The notes under the pieces: model-generated | The model's database searches: none | Told to the model about the DNA's origin: nothing | The model's input: only the letters and a program-made list of their open reading frames with translations | Assembly: GCF_904849725.1 (NCBI RefSeq) | Contig: NC_058522.1 | Coordinates: 433,781,529 to 433,845,528, forward strand | Origin: Hordeum vulgare subsp. vulgare | Taxonomy: Eukaryota; Streptophyta; Magnoliopsida; Poales; Poaceae | DNA: 64,000 nucleotides | Direction of reading: 5' to 3' | Translations under genes and position numbers: made by a program | Part shown: piece by piece, positions 10,445 through 21,577 of the stretch | Numbering within the stretch: the first letter of the stretch is position 1 | Layout: each line of letters opens with the position of its first letter

Positions 10445-11161
10445 ATGACTCGGAGCCGCCGCCGGATAACCTACATCGACAACCAGCGATGGGGACCTGA
10501 AGCGATTTCGATTGAATCTGGCTACAGGGTCCCCTTCGGCAAGATCAACATCTTCATCGGCATGATCGGATCATCCGTTCCTGAGCCGGACATCTCCACC
10601 GACATCGTCGAGCCGGCCAGGTACGTCCGCCCAGTCATAACGCAAAATTTAACTCGCCCGGTCTTTGTGGGGTTCACGCAGGGATCGGAGGAGCCAGAGC
10701 ACTTGGCGACTCAGGAAACTACCCCGGTCAACTCGGATGATGAATCGTCCATGGGCGACTCAGATTCCATCCGGTCTCTTCGTGGGGATGGTCTCGGAGG
10801 CTTGTCGCTGGCCATGGATCCGGAAGTCCTTGACCGAACCCGCCGCCAGATCGCCATCTACATGGCTGCGGCGACTCAACCCACACAAAACCCTGCTGGA
10901 GGCGATGGGACCGGCGGGACGTCCAGGAGTCCATCCGCAGTCCTGGTAGATCTAGCGGCGGAAATCACGAGACTAATGGCGACTCCCCTCACGCCAGAGA
11001 ATCAAGAGGAGATAAACGCAGAGTTAGCGAAGCTCAGAGAGGCGGTGGCAAAGGCCCACCAGGATGCTGAGATGGAATCCGCCAGGATCGAGACTCGACA
11101 AGCCCAAATTGCGGCCGAAAGGATGCGCCTAAACACTCACAACTGGCGGCTCGAGAGATAG
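10445..11161 (+). pseudogene. Element C polyprotein, N-terminal (pre-gag) segment
   Basis: The frame starts at ATG 10445 (MTRSRRRITYIDNQRWG) and runs to a TAG at 11159-11161. The same frame continues sense-like to about 11340, where a frameshift moves coding to the frame used by the Gag domain from 11371 onward. The product is low in complexity and probably disordered. Its end (AELAKLREAVAKAHQDAEME) looks like a coiled coil. Tat-type elements have such an N-terminal extension before the capsid domain, and its role is unknown to me. An ATG-less open stretch reaches back into the LTR, but I chose 10445 because it lies after the primer site. Confidence 0.6.
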
Positions 11162-11370
11162 CAGCGCGCGTCCGACGCCGTCCATCAGCGGAGACACCAG
11201 GGTCGCCTGCCCCACGACCTCAATCCGACCCGTCTGTTCGACACTCCACGAACCCCCGGGATGGCAGCCGCCCCGGCAGGAGGACCGGGCCGCCCACCTA
11301 ACCCGCGGGTCAGCCGATTGAGGGTCAAATTCCTCGTTTCCGAACGCCTCAAGGCCACTTCTCCAACCCG

Positions 11371-13600
11371 GTGGATAACGTGCTTGCCGCAACTCGCCAC
11401 CTGGAGTCTCTTCCGATTCACGGCAACACCCCAACCGAGATAGAAGCAAGGAATGCCATCGAGATGTTGAAGACGGCGGTGGTTCAAAACGCCCAGTTCT
11501 CGCATAGCCTCGAGAGGTTGCACTCCACCCCTCAGGCGAGTTATACCAGGAGCAGGCCGGAGGACCATCCTGTCGTAAATAGTGGGCCGCGACACTTCCC
11601 GCAGGACAACCCGCCCGAGCGGAACCCGCCGGGCCGAGATTTCCCGAACATCCAAAACGAGGCCCCGGCCCCCCTCGTAGGGAGCGGAGGGCGAGTTGGG
11701 GTACCATGCTTGTCCCCGGCCCTTCGGAACGAAAGGATGCCCAAGGATTTTAAGGGACCAAGGAAAGTGCCTAATTATACGCCAGACCTCGAACCAACGT
11801 CATGGATCGAGGGTTATGAGATTGCCATGGACATGCTCGACGTAAACGAGGCGGTTTGCGCCATATACTTCACGATGATGCTCGAGGGGTCGGCACGCAC
11901 TTGGTTGAAAAACTTGCCTCCCAATTCCATCCAGTCCTGGGCCGAGTTAAAAGAGCGTTTCATCAAAAACTTCAGGGGAACCTGCAAACGTTCGATGACG
12001 ATTGTCGATCTACAACATTGTGTTCAGCGCCCAGATGAATCGGCCCACCATTGGTCACGGCGGGTTGCAGAGATCATTCATTTGTCAGATGGTATTACGG
12101 CGGCTCAAGCTATGCTTATCCTCGAGCACAATTGTCATTACGAGCCCTTAGTGCAGAAGTTGGGGCGACTCAAACGGAAGGTCCAAGACATGGGCGAACT
12201 GATGGACACCCTCACTAGATATGCCGAGGACGATGACACTAAGGATCCCGGCGAGGATGGTAAGGTTAACTCGCCCAAAAAGGGCGAGTCATCCAAAAAT
12301 CATACCCGTTTCCAAGGGAGCAACCATCACAATCGGGGGACCAATGGCAAGCGTAGACCGCAGGAGGAGCCCTCGGACTTGGTTGCCAACACCAATGCTA
12401 ATGACGGCAAAAAGAAGAATCGAGGTTTCAGTGGGAAAAGGCCGCGTAACTATGAAGAGTTACTCAAGGGCCCTTGCCCGCACCACACCACGACTGACGG
12501 CCCGGCGAGTCATTCATGGGAAAACTGTTTCGTGATGCGAGAGTTTCGGGCGGAGGCAATCAAGAAGAGTCAAATCGAAGATCCAGACCGACGCCAGGAC
12601 CAACTCGCCGCGTCCAACCAAAGACAGAACCCCTTCGGCGTCTTTCCCGAACAGGGGGCTCAGGGAGGCCCGCAGCCAGGCGGTGGCCAGTACCCGGTGC
12701 ACCACCAGCGGCGGTACAACCCGCCGGGAGTTTTCCAGCAGCCGCCCCCACAGGGGGCTCCACAGGACCAGGATGATAATGGGGGCTTCCGCAGCAATCC
12801 CAAACAGCTAAGTAATGGGCAGTACCACGTTTTCACTACTAATGCTTGCAGGCGTGATAAAAAGGTAAGTCACCGGGCGTACAGTATATCTGAGCCGGCG
12901 ATTCCCAGATATCTCCATTGGTCTGAGCAGACCATAACATGGAGCAGGGAGGATCACCCGCCAAGAGTAGATAACCCGGCCGATCTAGCATTGGTCGTGG
13001 CTCCCCAAGTGAGAGGTTACACCCTATCAAAGGTATTAATGGATGGTGGCAGCAGCATCAATATCCTATACTTAGACACCTTCCAGAGGATGAATCTATT
13101 GGAGAAAGACTTGATGCCTTCAACCACGGTTTTCCACGGAATTGTCCCGGGCAAGTCGGCTTATCCCATAGGCCGGGTCAGGCTCACGGTGGCGTTTGGA
13201 ACTGCGCAGAATTACAGGTCGGAGTCTCTAATCTTTGAGGTGGTCAAGCTGAAAAGCCCCTACCATGCACTGTTCGGGCGACCGGCTTACGCCCGCTTCG
13301 TGGCACGCCCGTGCTATGTCTACCTCAAGCTCAAAATGCCTGGTCCCAAAGGACCCATCACAGTTGATGGAGACAGAAGGATTGCAAAAGAATGTGAAGA
13401 AGGGGACGCGACTTATGCGGAAGTCACCTGTGCGGCAGAAGAGCTCAAACACCATCAGGCCAATGTTGACCCAGCGGACATGTCACCGCTCAAGAAACCA
13501 ACTACAGATTCTGAGTCGCCCCTCAAGTTCAAACCGACGGATGACACTAAGACAATCGATTTCGTGCCTGGCGATTCATCCAAGCAGTTCACCTTGGGAC
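11371..13600 (+). pseudogene. Element C gag capsid and protease
   Basis: One long open frame holds a retrotransposon Gag capsid domain. Typical stretches are KVPNYTPDLEPTSWIEGYE, AVCAIYFTMMLEGSARTWL, LPPNSIQSWAELKERFIKNF and HHWSRRVAEIIH (about 11750-12180). A Gly/Pro/Gln-rich linker follows, containing a cysteine/histidine stretch (KGPCPHHTT...SHSWENCF) near 12470-12530 in place of a classic zinc knuckle. The aspartic protease lies near 13000-13300: VLMDGGSSINILY (Asp codon 13042-13044) and ALFGRPAYARFVA. DGGS instead of DTGS is usual in this lineage. A frameshift at about 13600, followed by a TAG at 13617-13619 in the next frame, cuts the protease from RT. The open frame runs on to 13818 but is out of register there and not real coding. 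Confidence 0.8.
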
Positions 13601-13619
13601 GGGTCTGGACCCCAAATAG

Positions 13620-16600
13620 GAAAGCGCGCTCATCGAATTCATCCGTGAGAATCGGGACATCTTCGCATCGAAACCTTCTGACATGCCTGGTGTACCGAGA
13701 GAATTCGCTGAGCACCATCTTAACGTTGACCCAAGTTGCAAACCTGTCCAACAGTACCTTCGCAGATTCAATGAGGAATGGCGCAAGGCGATTGGAGAAG
13801 AAGTCGCCCACCTTTTAGCCGCCGGGTTCATCGTGGAAGTTTTTCACCCCAAATGGCTGGCTAACCCAGTGTTGGTACTCAAGAAGAATGACACTTTCCA
13901 TATGTGTATTGACTATACAGACCTCAACAGAGCTTGTCCCAAAGATCCCTTCGCCCTTCCCCGCATCGATCAAATCATTGACTCGGTGGCGGGATGCGAA
14001 TGATTGTGTTTTCTGGATGCCTATTCAGGATATCACCAGATCAAGATGGCTGTAGAGGATCAGGAGAAGACTTCCTTCATAACCCCCTTCGGGGCCTTTT
14101 GCTATGTGTCCACGCCTTTTGGACTCAAAAGCGCGGGGGCAAATTATCAACGCTGCATCCAGAATTGTCTTCGTAACCAAATTGGTCGCAACGTCCATGC
14201 CTATGTCGACGATATTGTGATCAAGACCCGCCAGGGGGAGACACTATTGGAAGACCTTAAGGAGACTTTTGATAATTTACGGGTATATCAGATGAAGTTA
14301 AATCCTACCAAGTGCGTTTTTGGTGTACCTGCAGGAAAATTGCTGGGTTTCTTGGTATCGGAGCGCGACATCGAGGCTAACTCGGACAAGATCGAAGCGG
14401 TTACCTCTGTCGGAAAGTCGGCGAATGTTAATCAAGTTCAACAGCTGGCGGGTCGCATTGCGGCTTTAAGTCGTTTTGTGAGTCGCCTAGGGGAAAAGGC
14501 GATTCCTCTTTATCAATTATTGAGGAAGTCCGATCGATTCGTGTGGACAAATGAGGCAGACGAGGCGCTCGAGGCCCTGAAACGCCAATTGGTTAACCCG
14601 TCGGTCCTGGCAGCCCCGACTAAAAAGGAGCCTATGCTTCTGTATTTTGCGGTGAATTCCAAGGCAGTAAGTGTGGCCGTGGTCGTTGAAAGAAATGAAG
14701 AAGGGAAGGAATACCCAGTGCAACGCCCAGTATATTTTATCAGCGAGGTGTTAACTCTTTCCAAACAGCGATACCCGCATTGGCAAAAACTGGTCTATGG
14801 GGTGTTTATGGCGAGTCAAAAACTTAAGCATTACTTCCAGGAGCACCCGATCACAGTGGTTAGTTCTGCTCCCCTTGGTGACGTCATCCAGAATCGGGAG
14901 GCAACAGGGCGAATCGCCAAATGGGCGATAGAGCTTGGGTCTCATCACATACAATATACTCCCCGCACAGCTATCAAGTCCCAGGCACTAGTTGATTTCG
15001 TTAATGACTGGACCGAGCTACAGGCTCCGGAAGACCGGCCTGACCTTACCTACTGGACTATTTACTTTGATGGATCCAGGCAGCTGGAAGGCTCGGGGGC
15101 TGGTGTGGTGTTAGTATCCCCTCAAGGAGACAAGTTCTGTTACGTTCTCTGACTCATGTTTCCCTGCACTAATAATCCGGCGGAATATGAAGCTTTGCTT
15201 CACAGCTTGCGACTCGCAAAAGAAATGAACCTAACACGAGTCAGGTGTTTTGGTGACTCCGATTTGGTGGCGCAACAAGTTTCAGGTACCTGGGACTCTC
15301 GGGATCCCATGATGGCAGCTTACAGATGAGCTGTGTTTGACGTGGCGGGTCATTTTCATGGCTATCAGGTGGACCATATTGACCGGCGCCTCAACGAGGC
15401 AGATGATGCCCTCTCGCGACTCGGCTCACAGAGAAAACCGGTTCCCCCTAATGTTTTTCTGGATATCTTGCATAAACCATCCGTGGTTTTACCCTCAGAG
15501 GAGGAATTGGCGATACCAGATCCCGAGTCTCAGCTCGTGGCGGCTCTCCGTGTCACTCCGGATTGGGTTCCCCCTTATCTGGCTTATCTCACTCGCGGCG
15601 AGTTACCCACCGACGAAGTTTTGGCTCGCCAGATCGTTCGGCGCAGCAAATCCATGGTCATCATTAATGGCGAGTTATATAAACGGAGCACTTTCGGGGT
15701 TTTTCAGCGATGTGTTTCCCCCGAAGAAGGATGCGCGATCCTAAATGACATTCATTCCGAAAACTGTGGACATCACGTCGGGTCACGTTCTTTGGTATCA
15801 AAGGCTTTTCGTCATGGTTTCTTTTGGCTGACGGCTCATGCAGATGCAGAAGACATAGTTCGTCGGTGCGAAGGGTGCCAACGTTATGGGAGGCAAGCTC
15901 ATGTGCCGGCTCAAGAATTGAGAATGATTCCCATTACTTGGCCTTTTGCAGTCTGGGGGCTGGACATGGTTGGTCCCTTTAAAATGTCTTCCAACAAGAA
16001 GACCCACCTATTGATGGCAGTTGATAAATTCACCAAGTGGGTTGAGGCGGAACCAGTTGGAGCTTGCGATGCGGAGACAGCGGTCAAATTTTTGAAGAAG
16101 CTGATTTTCCGGTTTGGATATCCACACAGTATTATCACTGAAAATGGTACTAACTTGTCCCAAGGGGCGATGCAGGATTTTTGTCTTCGAGAACATATCC
16201 GACTTGATATTTCTGCAGTCGCTCACCCGCAATCTAACAGGCAAGCAGAACGGGCGAATCAGGAGGTCTTGCGAGGGATCAAGCCCCGACTCATGGTTCC
16301 CCTGGAAAGGACTCCAAGGTGTTGGGTTGAAGAGTTACCTTCGGTACTGTGGAGTATTCGGACCACCCCGAACAGGTCCACGGGATTCACCCCTTTCTTT
16401 TTGGTCTATGGAGCAGAGGCTGTTCTTCCTACGGACATAAGGCATGACTCTCTTAGAGTCGTCGCATATGTGGAGCAAGATAATGAGCTGGCGCGTCAAG
16501 ATTCTTTGGATGCCTTGGAGGAGGCGCGTGACCTGGCTGCGGCCCGTTCGGCTATCTACCAGCAAGATCTGCGGCGTTATCATAGTCGTCGGGTTAAGAG

Positions 16601-16817
16601 TCGGACCTTTCAGGAAGGCGACTTAGTGCTTCGTCTAATACAAGATCGAGCAGGCATGCACAAGTTGTCACCCCCTTGGGAAGGGCCGTTCGTCGTCAGC
16701 AAGAACCTCCGCAATGGTTCTTATTATTTGGTGGATCTTCGGCCTAATCGACCGACCATGGAGGCTGAGTCAACTCGCCCCTGGAATATTGCCCATTTGC
16801 GGCCTTACTACACTTGA
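13620..16817 (+). pseudogene. Element C reverse transcriptase, RNase H and integrase
   Basis: One frame carries pol to the TGA at 16815-16817, with three in-frame TGA stops (14001-14003, 15150-15152, 15327-15329). RT motifs: CIDYTDLNRACPKDPFALPRI, FLDAYSGYHQI and the catalytic YVDD at 14202-14213. RNase H follows, then a second RNase H-like stretch (YFDGSRQLEGSGAG at about 15066, NPAEYEALLHSLRLAK at about 15180). A doubled RNase H is a known trait of the Tat group. Integrase has the HHCC finger (CGHHVGSRS...CEGCQRYG) and core. The first acid is GLDMVGPF (GAC 15963-15965), the second is changed to Glu (ITENGTN, GAA 16140-16142), and the third is QAERANQ (GAA 16248-16250). The C-terminus keeps the EGDLVLRLI and LSPPWEGPFVV stretches. 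The stops and the D-to-E change make it inactive. Confidence 0.85.
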
Positions 16818-16918
16818 GCTCTTAAGCTCTACACTTTGTAAGTTTTTCAGTTTCAATATGAAGTAATAAAATACTCCCCGACTTGGGGGCTTCTTCATTA
16901 AAAAACAAATTGTGTCAT
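16818..16918 (+). other. Short spacer between pol and tandem array of C
   Basis: About 100 bases after the pol stop, including CTCCCCGACTTGGGGGCTTC, a short G/C-rich inverted repeat. No ORF. It leads straight into the 71-bp array. Confidence 0.4.
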
Positions 16919-17937
16919 CCTGTTGCGACCGTATGATCCGACAGAATCTGCATTTAGGGTGGGTGCACGAGCTTTCTGACTCGCCTCCCCCTGTCGCGAC
17001 CTTATGAGCCGACGAAACCTGCATTTAGGGTGGGTGCACGAGCTTTCTGACTCGCCTCCCCCTGTCGCGACCTTATGAGCCGACGAAACCTGCACTTAGG
17101 GTGGGTGCACGAGCTTTCTGACTCGCCTCCCCCTGTCGCGACCTTATGAGCCGACGAAACCTGCATTTAGGGTGGGTGCACGAGCTTTCTGACTCCCCTC
17201 CCCTTGTCTCGACCTTATGAGCCGACGAAACCTGGATTTAGGGTGGGTGCACGAGCTTTCTGACTCGCCTCCCCCTGTCGCGACCTTATGAGCCGACGAA
17301 ACCTGCATTTAGGGTGGGTGCACGAGCTTTCTGACTCGCCTCCCCCTGTCGCGACCTTATGAGCCGACGAAACCTGCATTTGGGGTGGGTGCATGAGCTT
17401 TCTGACTCGCCTCCCCCTGTCGCGACCTTATGAGCCGACGAAACCTGCATTTAGGGTGGGTGCACGAGTTTTCTGACTCGCCTCCCCCTGTCGCGACCTT
17501 ATGAGCCGACGAAACCTGCATTTAGGGTGGGTGCACGAGCTTTTTGACTCGCCTCCCCCTGTCGCGACCTTATGAGCCGACGAAACCTGCATTTAGGGTG
17601 GGTGCACGAGCTTTCTGACTCGCCTCCCCCTGTCGCGACCTTATGAGCTGACGAAACCTGCATTTAGGGTGGGTGCACGAGCTTTCTGACTCGCCTCCCC
17701 CTGTCGTGACCTTATGAGCCGACGAAACCTGCATTTAGGGTGGGTGCACGAGCTTTCTGACTCGCCTCCCCCTGTCGCGACCTTATGAGCCGACGAAACC
17801 TGCATTTAGGGTGGGTGCATGAGCTTTCTGACTCGCCTCCCCCTATCGCGACCTTATGAGCCGACGAACCGTGCATTTAGGGTGGGGTCACGAGCTTTTT
17901 GACTCGCCTCCCCCTGTCGCGACCATATGAGCCGACG
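16919..17937 (+). repeat. 71-bp tandem array, about 14 units, in element C
   Basis: The unit starts for example at 17011, 17082 and 17153 (GACGAAACCTGCATTTAGGG), exactly 71 bases apart. About 14.4 units are present with only scattered differences; the first and last units are the most diverged. It sits between pol and the antisense gene, where Tat-type elements are known to carry tandem repeats. The internal sequence CTCGCCTCCCCCTGTCGCGAC is G/C-rich. ORFs across it are only by-products of the repeat. Confidence 0.9.
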
Positions 17938-18254
17938 AAATTACTGTTGCTATTTTTCGTTGTGGCATAGCCCTGAAGGTTTTAAGCCTTTTTCTTTCTG
18001 ATGCTTGTTGAAAATATCTATAGTTTGTTTGTTTTCACATATGCTATTCTCAAAGCTTAAGACAGGAGGGTGATAAGAATTGTTTCATCCATGGTGAACT
18101 GAGCGTTATAAAAGACTCTTATAAAAGGCGGGTCAAATATTTCAAATCGCCTTAAGGGTGATATAAAGGTTCTTGCAAGAGGTATCATCAAAAACAGTCC
18201 TGACTTACGGAAAAAGGACCTATTACATGGTTCTCAGGCCAAATTCAATAAAAT
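17938..18254 (+). other. Spacer between tandem array and antisense gene of C
   Basis: About 320 bases with no recognisable gene. On the minus strand it follows the last exon of the antisense gene and would hold its 3' untranslated region. I see no strong signal in it. Confidence 0.4.
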
Positions 18255-21200
18255 TTACTTTGCTGGCGCCTCGGGATCATCCTGATGTGAGCTCTGTCCG
18301 ACTTCGATTTGCATGTCGCCCAATACCCAATTGCACTTGGCCAAAGCAGCAAAGTCATCTTCATCAGTCAGAATTGATGCCAGGTCTGCTTCCAAGTCGA
18401 AAGGATTCTTGGGTCGCCGAGGAGTTAGACTGGTCGTCATGAAAGTTGGCGGGCTGACCTTCTTGTTTCTGCTATCATAAGCTGCCTGGTATTTTGTTAA
18501 ATCAAGGCTTGCGGCAAGTTGAGTTGCAGCCAGCCGAGAGTCCTTGACGACTCGCTGATAGTCCTCTTCAACAAATTCGGACCCATCGTCCTTGAGCTGA
18601 GGAAATCCTGCGGCTACTTCTTCTAAGTTGATTTCTGGAGCACACGCCAAACAGCGACTCAGGGCAGTCAGAATACCTCTCCGGGCGGCTGACCGAGTTA
18701 ACTCGCCAATCTGAGGGGGAAGTGTGGACAAGCAGCCAAGTACCTTCTTGATGGAAGTAATAGGTTCTTTGGCATCAACACACAGTCTTCTTGAAGGTTG
18801 GCGGCTCTTGGACCTGAATCATGATGATTAGCGACTTATCATAAGTGTTATTTTAAAACAAAAAAGAGAGGAGGAGATCAAAGGTTTAAGTAAAGCTAAC
18901 CAAAGACGGCTTGCGTCATGTTGGAGATATGACGCTTTAAGTCGGACAATTCCTGTTGTACGGTGGCCAGCCTAGCTTCAGCTTTCTCTGCCCTCTTCAA
19001 GGCGGCATTTTGGTCAGCCTGAGCTTCCTTCAACTCGGCCTTGAGTTTTACCAGTTCGGCCAAGGCCAATTGACATTTTTCCTCCGACTTAGCTCGGGCG
19101 TCTTGTTGTCCAGCTAAGTTTTTCTTTAAATCCTCAGCGCCGATTCGGTCTGAGCAAGGTTTTCCTATTGAAAGTTTAAAATAAGGGCAAGTCTCAGAAT
19201 TACGGCAAAGCAATATCCCTGACACTTGGGGCCTAATGTATAATTTTTTCAGGTGAAATTATACAAAAATCAAGACCTGGCTCATCTTTTTACTGATGAC
19301 CCGACCCTTGGGGGTTACTGGTCGCGAAGTTTTTTCTAATTTTCTTTCAAGACCAGGCTCATATTTTTACTGATGACCCGGCCCTTGGGGGTTACTGGTC
19401 GTGAAGTTTTTTCTAAAATTTTCAAGACCCGGCTCATCTTTTTACTGATGACCCGGCCCTTGGGGGTTAATGCGAATAATATAAATATGACAAAATTTAC
19501 CTCATGTTTGTTGTTTAACATCTTCAGTAGGTTTTTCTCCATCTCATAGCTCGCCTCCAGGCGACTTGCAAAGCCAGAGCAGAGTTCCTTAAACTCCAAA
19601 TTTGCATAGTCGGAAAGTTTCTCCTTGGAGAGCCCAGACTCGGGAACGGCTTGGGAGGAGGATGCTACATGTTTGGACAAAACTGTCGCCGCCGGCTTAG
19701 AAAAGCCAGAGCCAGTAATAACTACAGCATCTGGGTCTTCTGTTGTCATCAATGAGCTCAGAGGCTTAGGGGCATTCATTGTTTCCTTCGGCGACTCAGG
19801 AAGATCCACTTGAGTCGCAGGCTCAGTCTGATCCGGATTGTCTTGAGTCAGAGTTGATTCTTTCGTGGGTTCTGAAGTTGCATCAGGAGTTGATCCATTG
19901 GTTTTCCTCTTCTTGGCTTGTGCCCTGAAAAAAGGGAATAAGCACGTTAAGGAATTGAAAAGCTCGTTATTCTCAAAAGTCAAGGCAAGGTTATCAAAAG
20001 ACTTACCCCGGAACTCGAATCATTGGTGGAAGTGTCGACATCACTGAGTCGCCGGAAGTGGGAGGAGAGTTTTGCAAGAATTATACGTCAATAATACAGG
20101 CGGGTTACAAATGTGATCCAAAGAAACATGAATAATGGTTACTCATAAGAGTACCTCGCTTGGCTTTCTTTTGTTCGTTGCTGGTAAGCCAGATACCAGA
20201 TCACCAGAGTGACTTCGTGTTTTCCGGTTTGAGGCATGCTGTGCTTTCTTCAGTAGGAAATTTGGGTCCAAATAAGCATTTGGATGTGAGAAGGGAACTT
20301 TCCCACAAATTCGCCTGGCCGGCTTAGGTGGAGAAGGAGATGAATCGGAGGAAACAGAAATTACCTCAACAGAGTCCTCTTGGCTTTCGTTATCTTCATT
20401 CTATTTCAAAGGAAGGGAGAGATATAAATACAAAGGCTAACAGTAATAGGTGGCGAGTGAAAAGAGAACGAATTTTTTACCTCCGAAAGTGCATCGCCGA
20501 CTTGAGATTCGTCAACTTCGGATGGTTCAGTTGCAGCAGATTTGCCCTTACCCTTGGTTTTCTTTGAGGGAGGCTTGACATTTTTCACGGCTTGCTTTTT
20601 GGGCCTCCTGGACCAGAACTTATCGCCTTTCTGAAATGCCATATATTACGAAACCACAATACAAATGAAGCATAAAGAATAAAGACCAAAAGCGGGTTAG
20701 GTTTGTTTACCTTGGGCACCGGGTTAATTTTGCAGAAAGGCTTAAGGCCGATTTGGCCGCATTTTCCCGCAGGCTCGCTAGTCAGCTTTTTGATAATGGT
20801 AACAATATCCTTTTCTGTTAAAGCTATGCGGAAATAGCATTGAGGATGATCCAGGGTGCCTTCAAAATCACACATCAGACCATCCCGGCGGCTCAGAGGG
20901 AGGATACGCCATTCAACCCAACAACGGATTAGGTCGACCCCGGTAAGACTGTTGTTCGTCAAAGATCTTAATTCAGATAGTATTGGGATGAATTCCGACT
21001 CCTCCTCCTCGGTAAGCTTGTCTGGAAGCTTGAAGTTGGTCGGAAGGCGAGTTGGCCTGTAACCCAGAAGCTTGTTCTCGCCAGCAGGAGACGTCTCTTG
21101 AGAGTAAAACCAAGGCTCGCCCCATCCTTTGGGATGGCTGGGCATGGTGAGTGAGGGGAATGGGCTATCCCTGCCACCAAGTTCCAAGCTGGGGCCGTTG

Positions 21201-21577
21201 TGGAATTCCGTTTGGCGATTCAGATGAAAGAAATGCCAGAATAAAGGGACAGAAGGCTCGATCTGCAGATAAGCCTCACAGAGAACTTGGAATTGGCACA
21301 AATTACTTATGGAATTGGGTCCCAGATCCTGGAGACGGACATTCATGAAAGTTAAGGCGTCCCTAAGAAACTTTGATCCGGGCGGCTTAAAAACCCGCTC
21401 CAGGTGTTCAACAAAAACGATTATTTCCCCTTCTTTGGGGTTAGGGAGATCTTCTCCGAACCCAGTGCGCCAGCCAATAACGTCCTGAGGATCCAAACTG
21501 CCCGTTTTCACATAATCGGCTAATATGGAGTCATCGACCTTGGTAGGAAGCCAGTCACTCTTGAAGACGGCGCCCAT
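18255..21577 (-). CDS. Antisense multi-exon gene of element C ('putative gypsy type transposon' domain plus coiled coil)
   Basis: On the minus strand, exon 1 (21577 to about 20711) starts MGAVFKSDWLPTK. It contains a domain I recognise as the 'putative gypsy type transposon' family (Pfam PF04195): GEIIVFVEHLERVF, FLRDALTFMNVRLQDLGPNS, FQVLCEAYLQIEPSVPLFW. Exon 1 ends at a GT donor (revcomp of AC 20709-20710). Further exons with plausible AG/GT borders are about 20630-20481 (lysine-rich, nuclear-signal-like), 20400-20155, 19924-19501, 19164-18896 (coiled coil: ALAELVKLKAELKEAQADQN) and 18731-18255 (acidic tail). The phases between some later exons do not join cleanly, so small breaks or wrong borders are likely. 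Tat-type elements such as Grande and RIRE2 carry an antisense gene here whose function is unknown. Element F has a counterpart with the same order of parts. Confidence 0.7.
19271..19470 (+). repeat. Three 75-77-bp tandem repeats in an intron of the antisense gene
   Basis: Units begin at about 19271, 19348 and 19423 (CAAGACC...GGCTCAT), each containing TTTTTACTGATGACCCG and CCTTGGGGGTTA. They lie between the exon ending at 19501 and the one starting at about 19164 of the minus-strand gene, so they would be intronic. Confidence 0.75.

Noticed and set aside
12560..12763. Minus-strand ORFs over C gag
   Set aside because: They are opposite to the Gly/Pro/Gln-rich linker and reflect its G/C-rich composition; no domain.
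16770..17095. Minus-strand ORFs with repeated MQVSSAHKVATGGG
   Set aside because: They arise from the 71-bp array read on the other strand.
16919..17937. Regular 71-bp repeats that could suggest a CRISPR array
   Set aside because: Units are head-to-tail without unique spacers, lie inside a plant retrotransposon and have no cas genes nearby.
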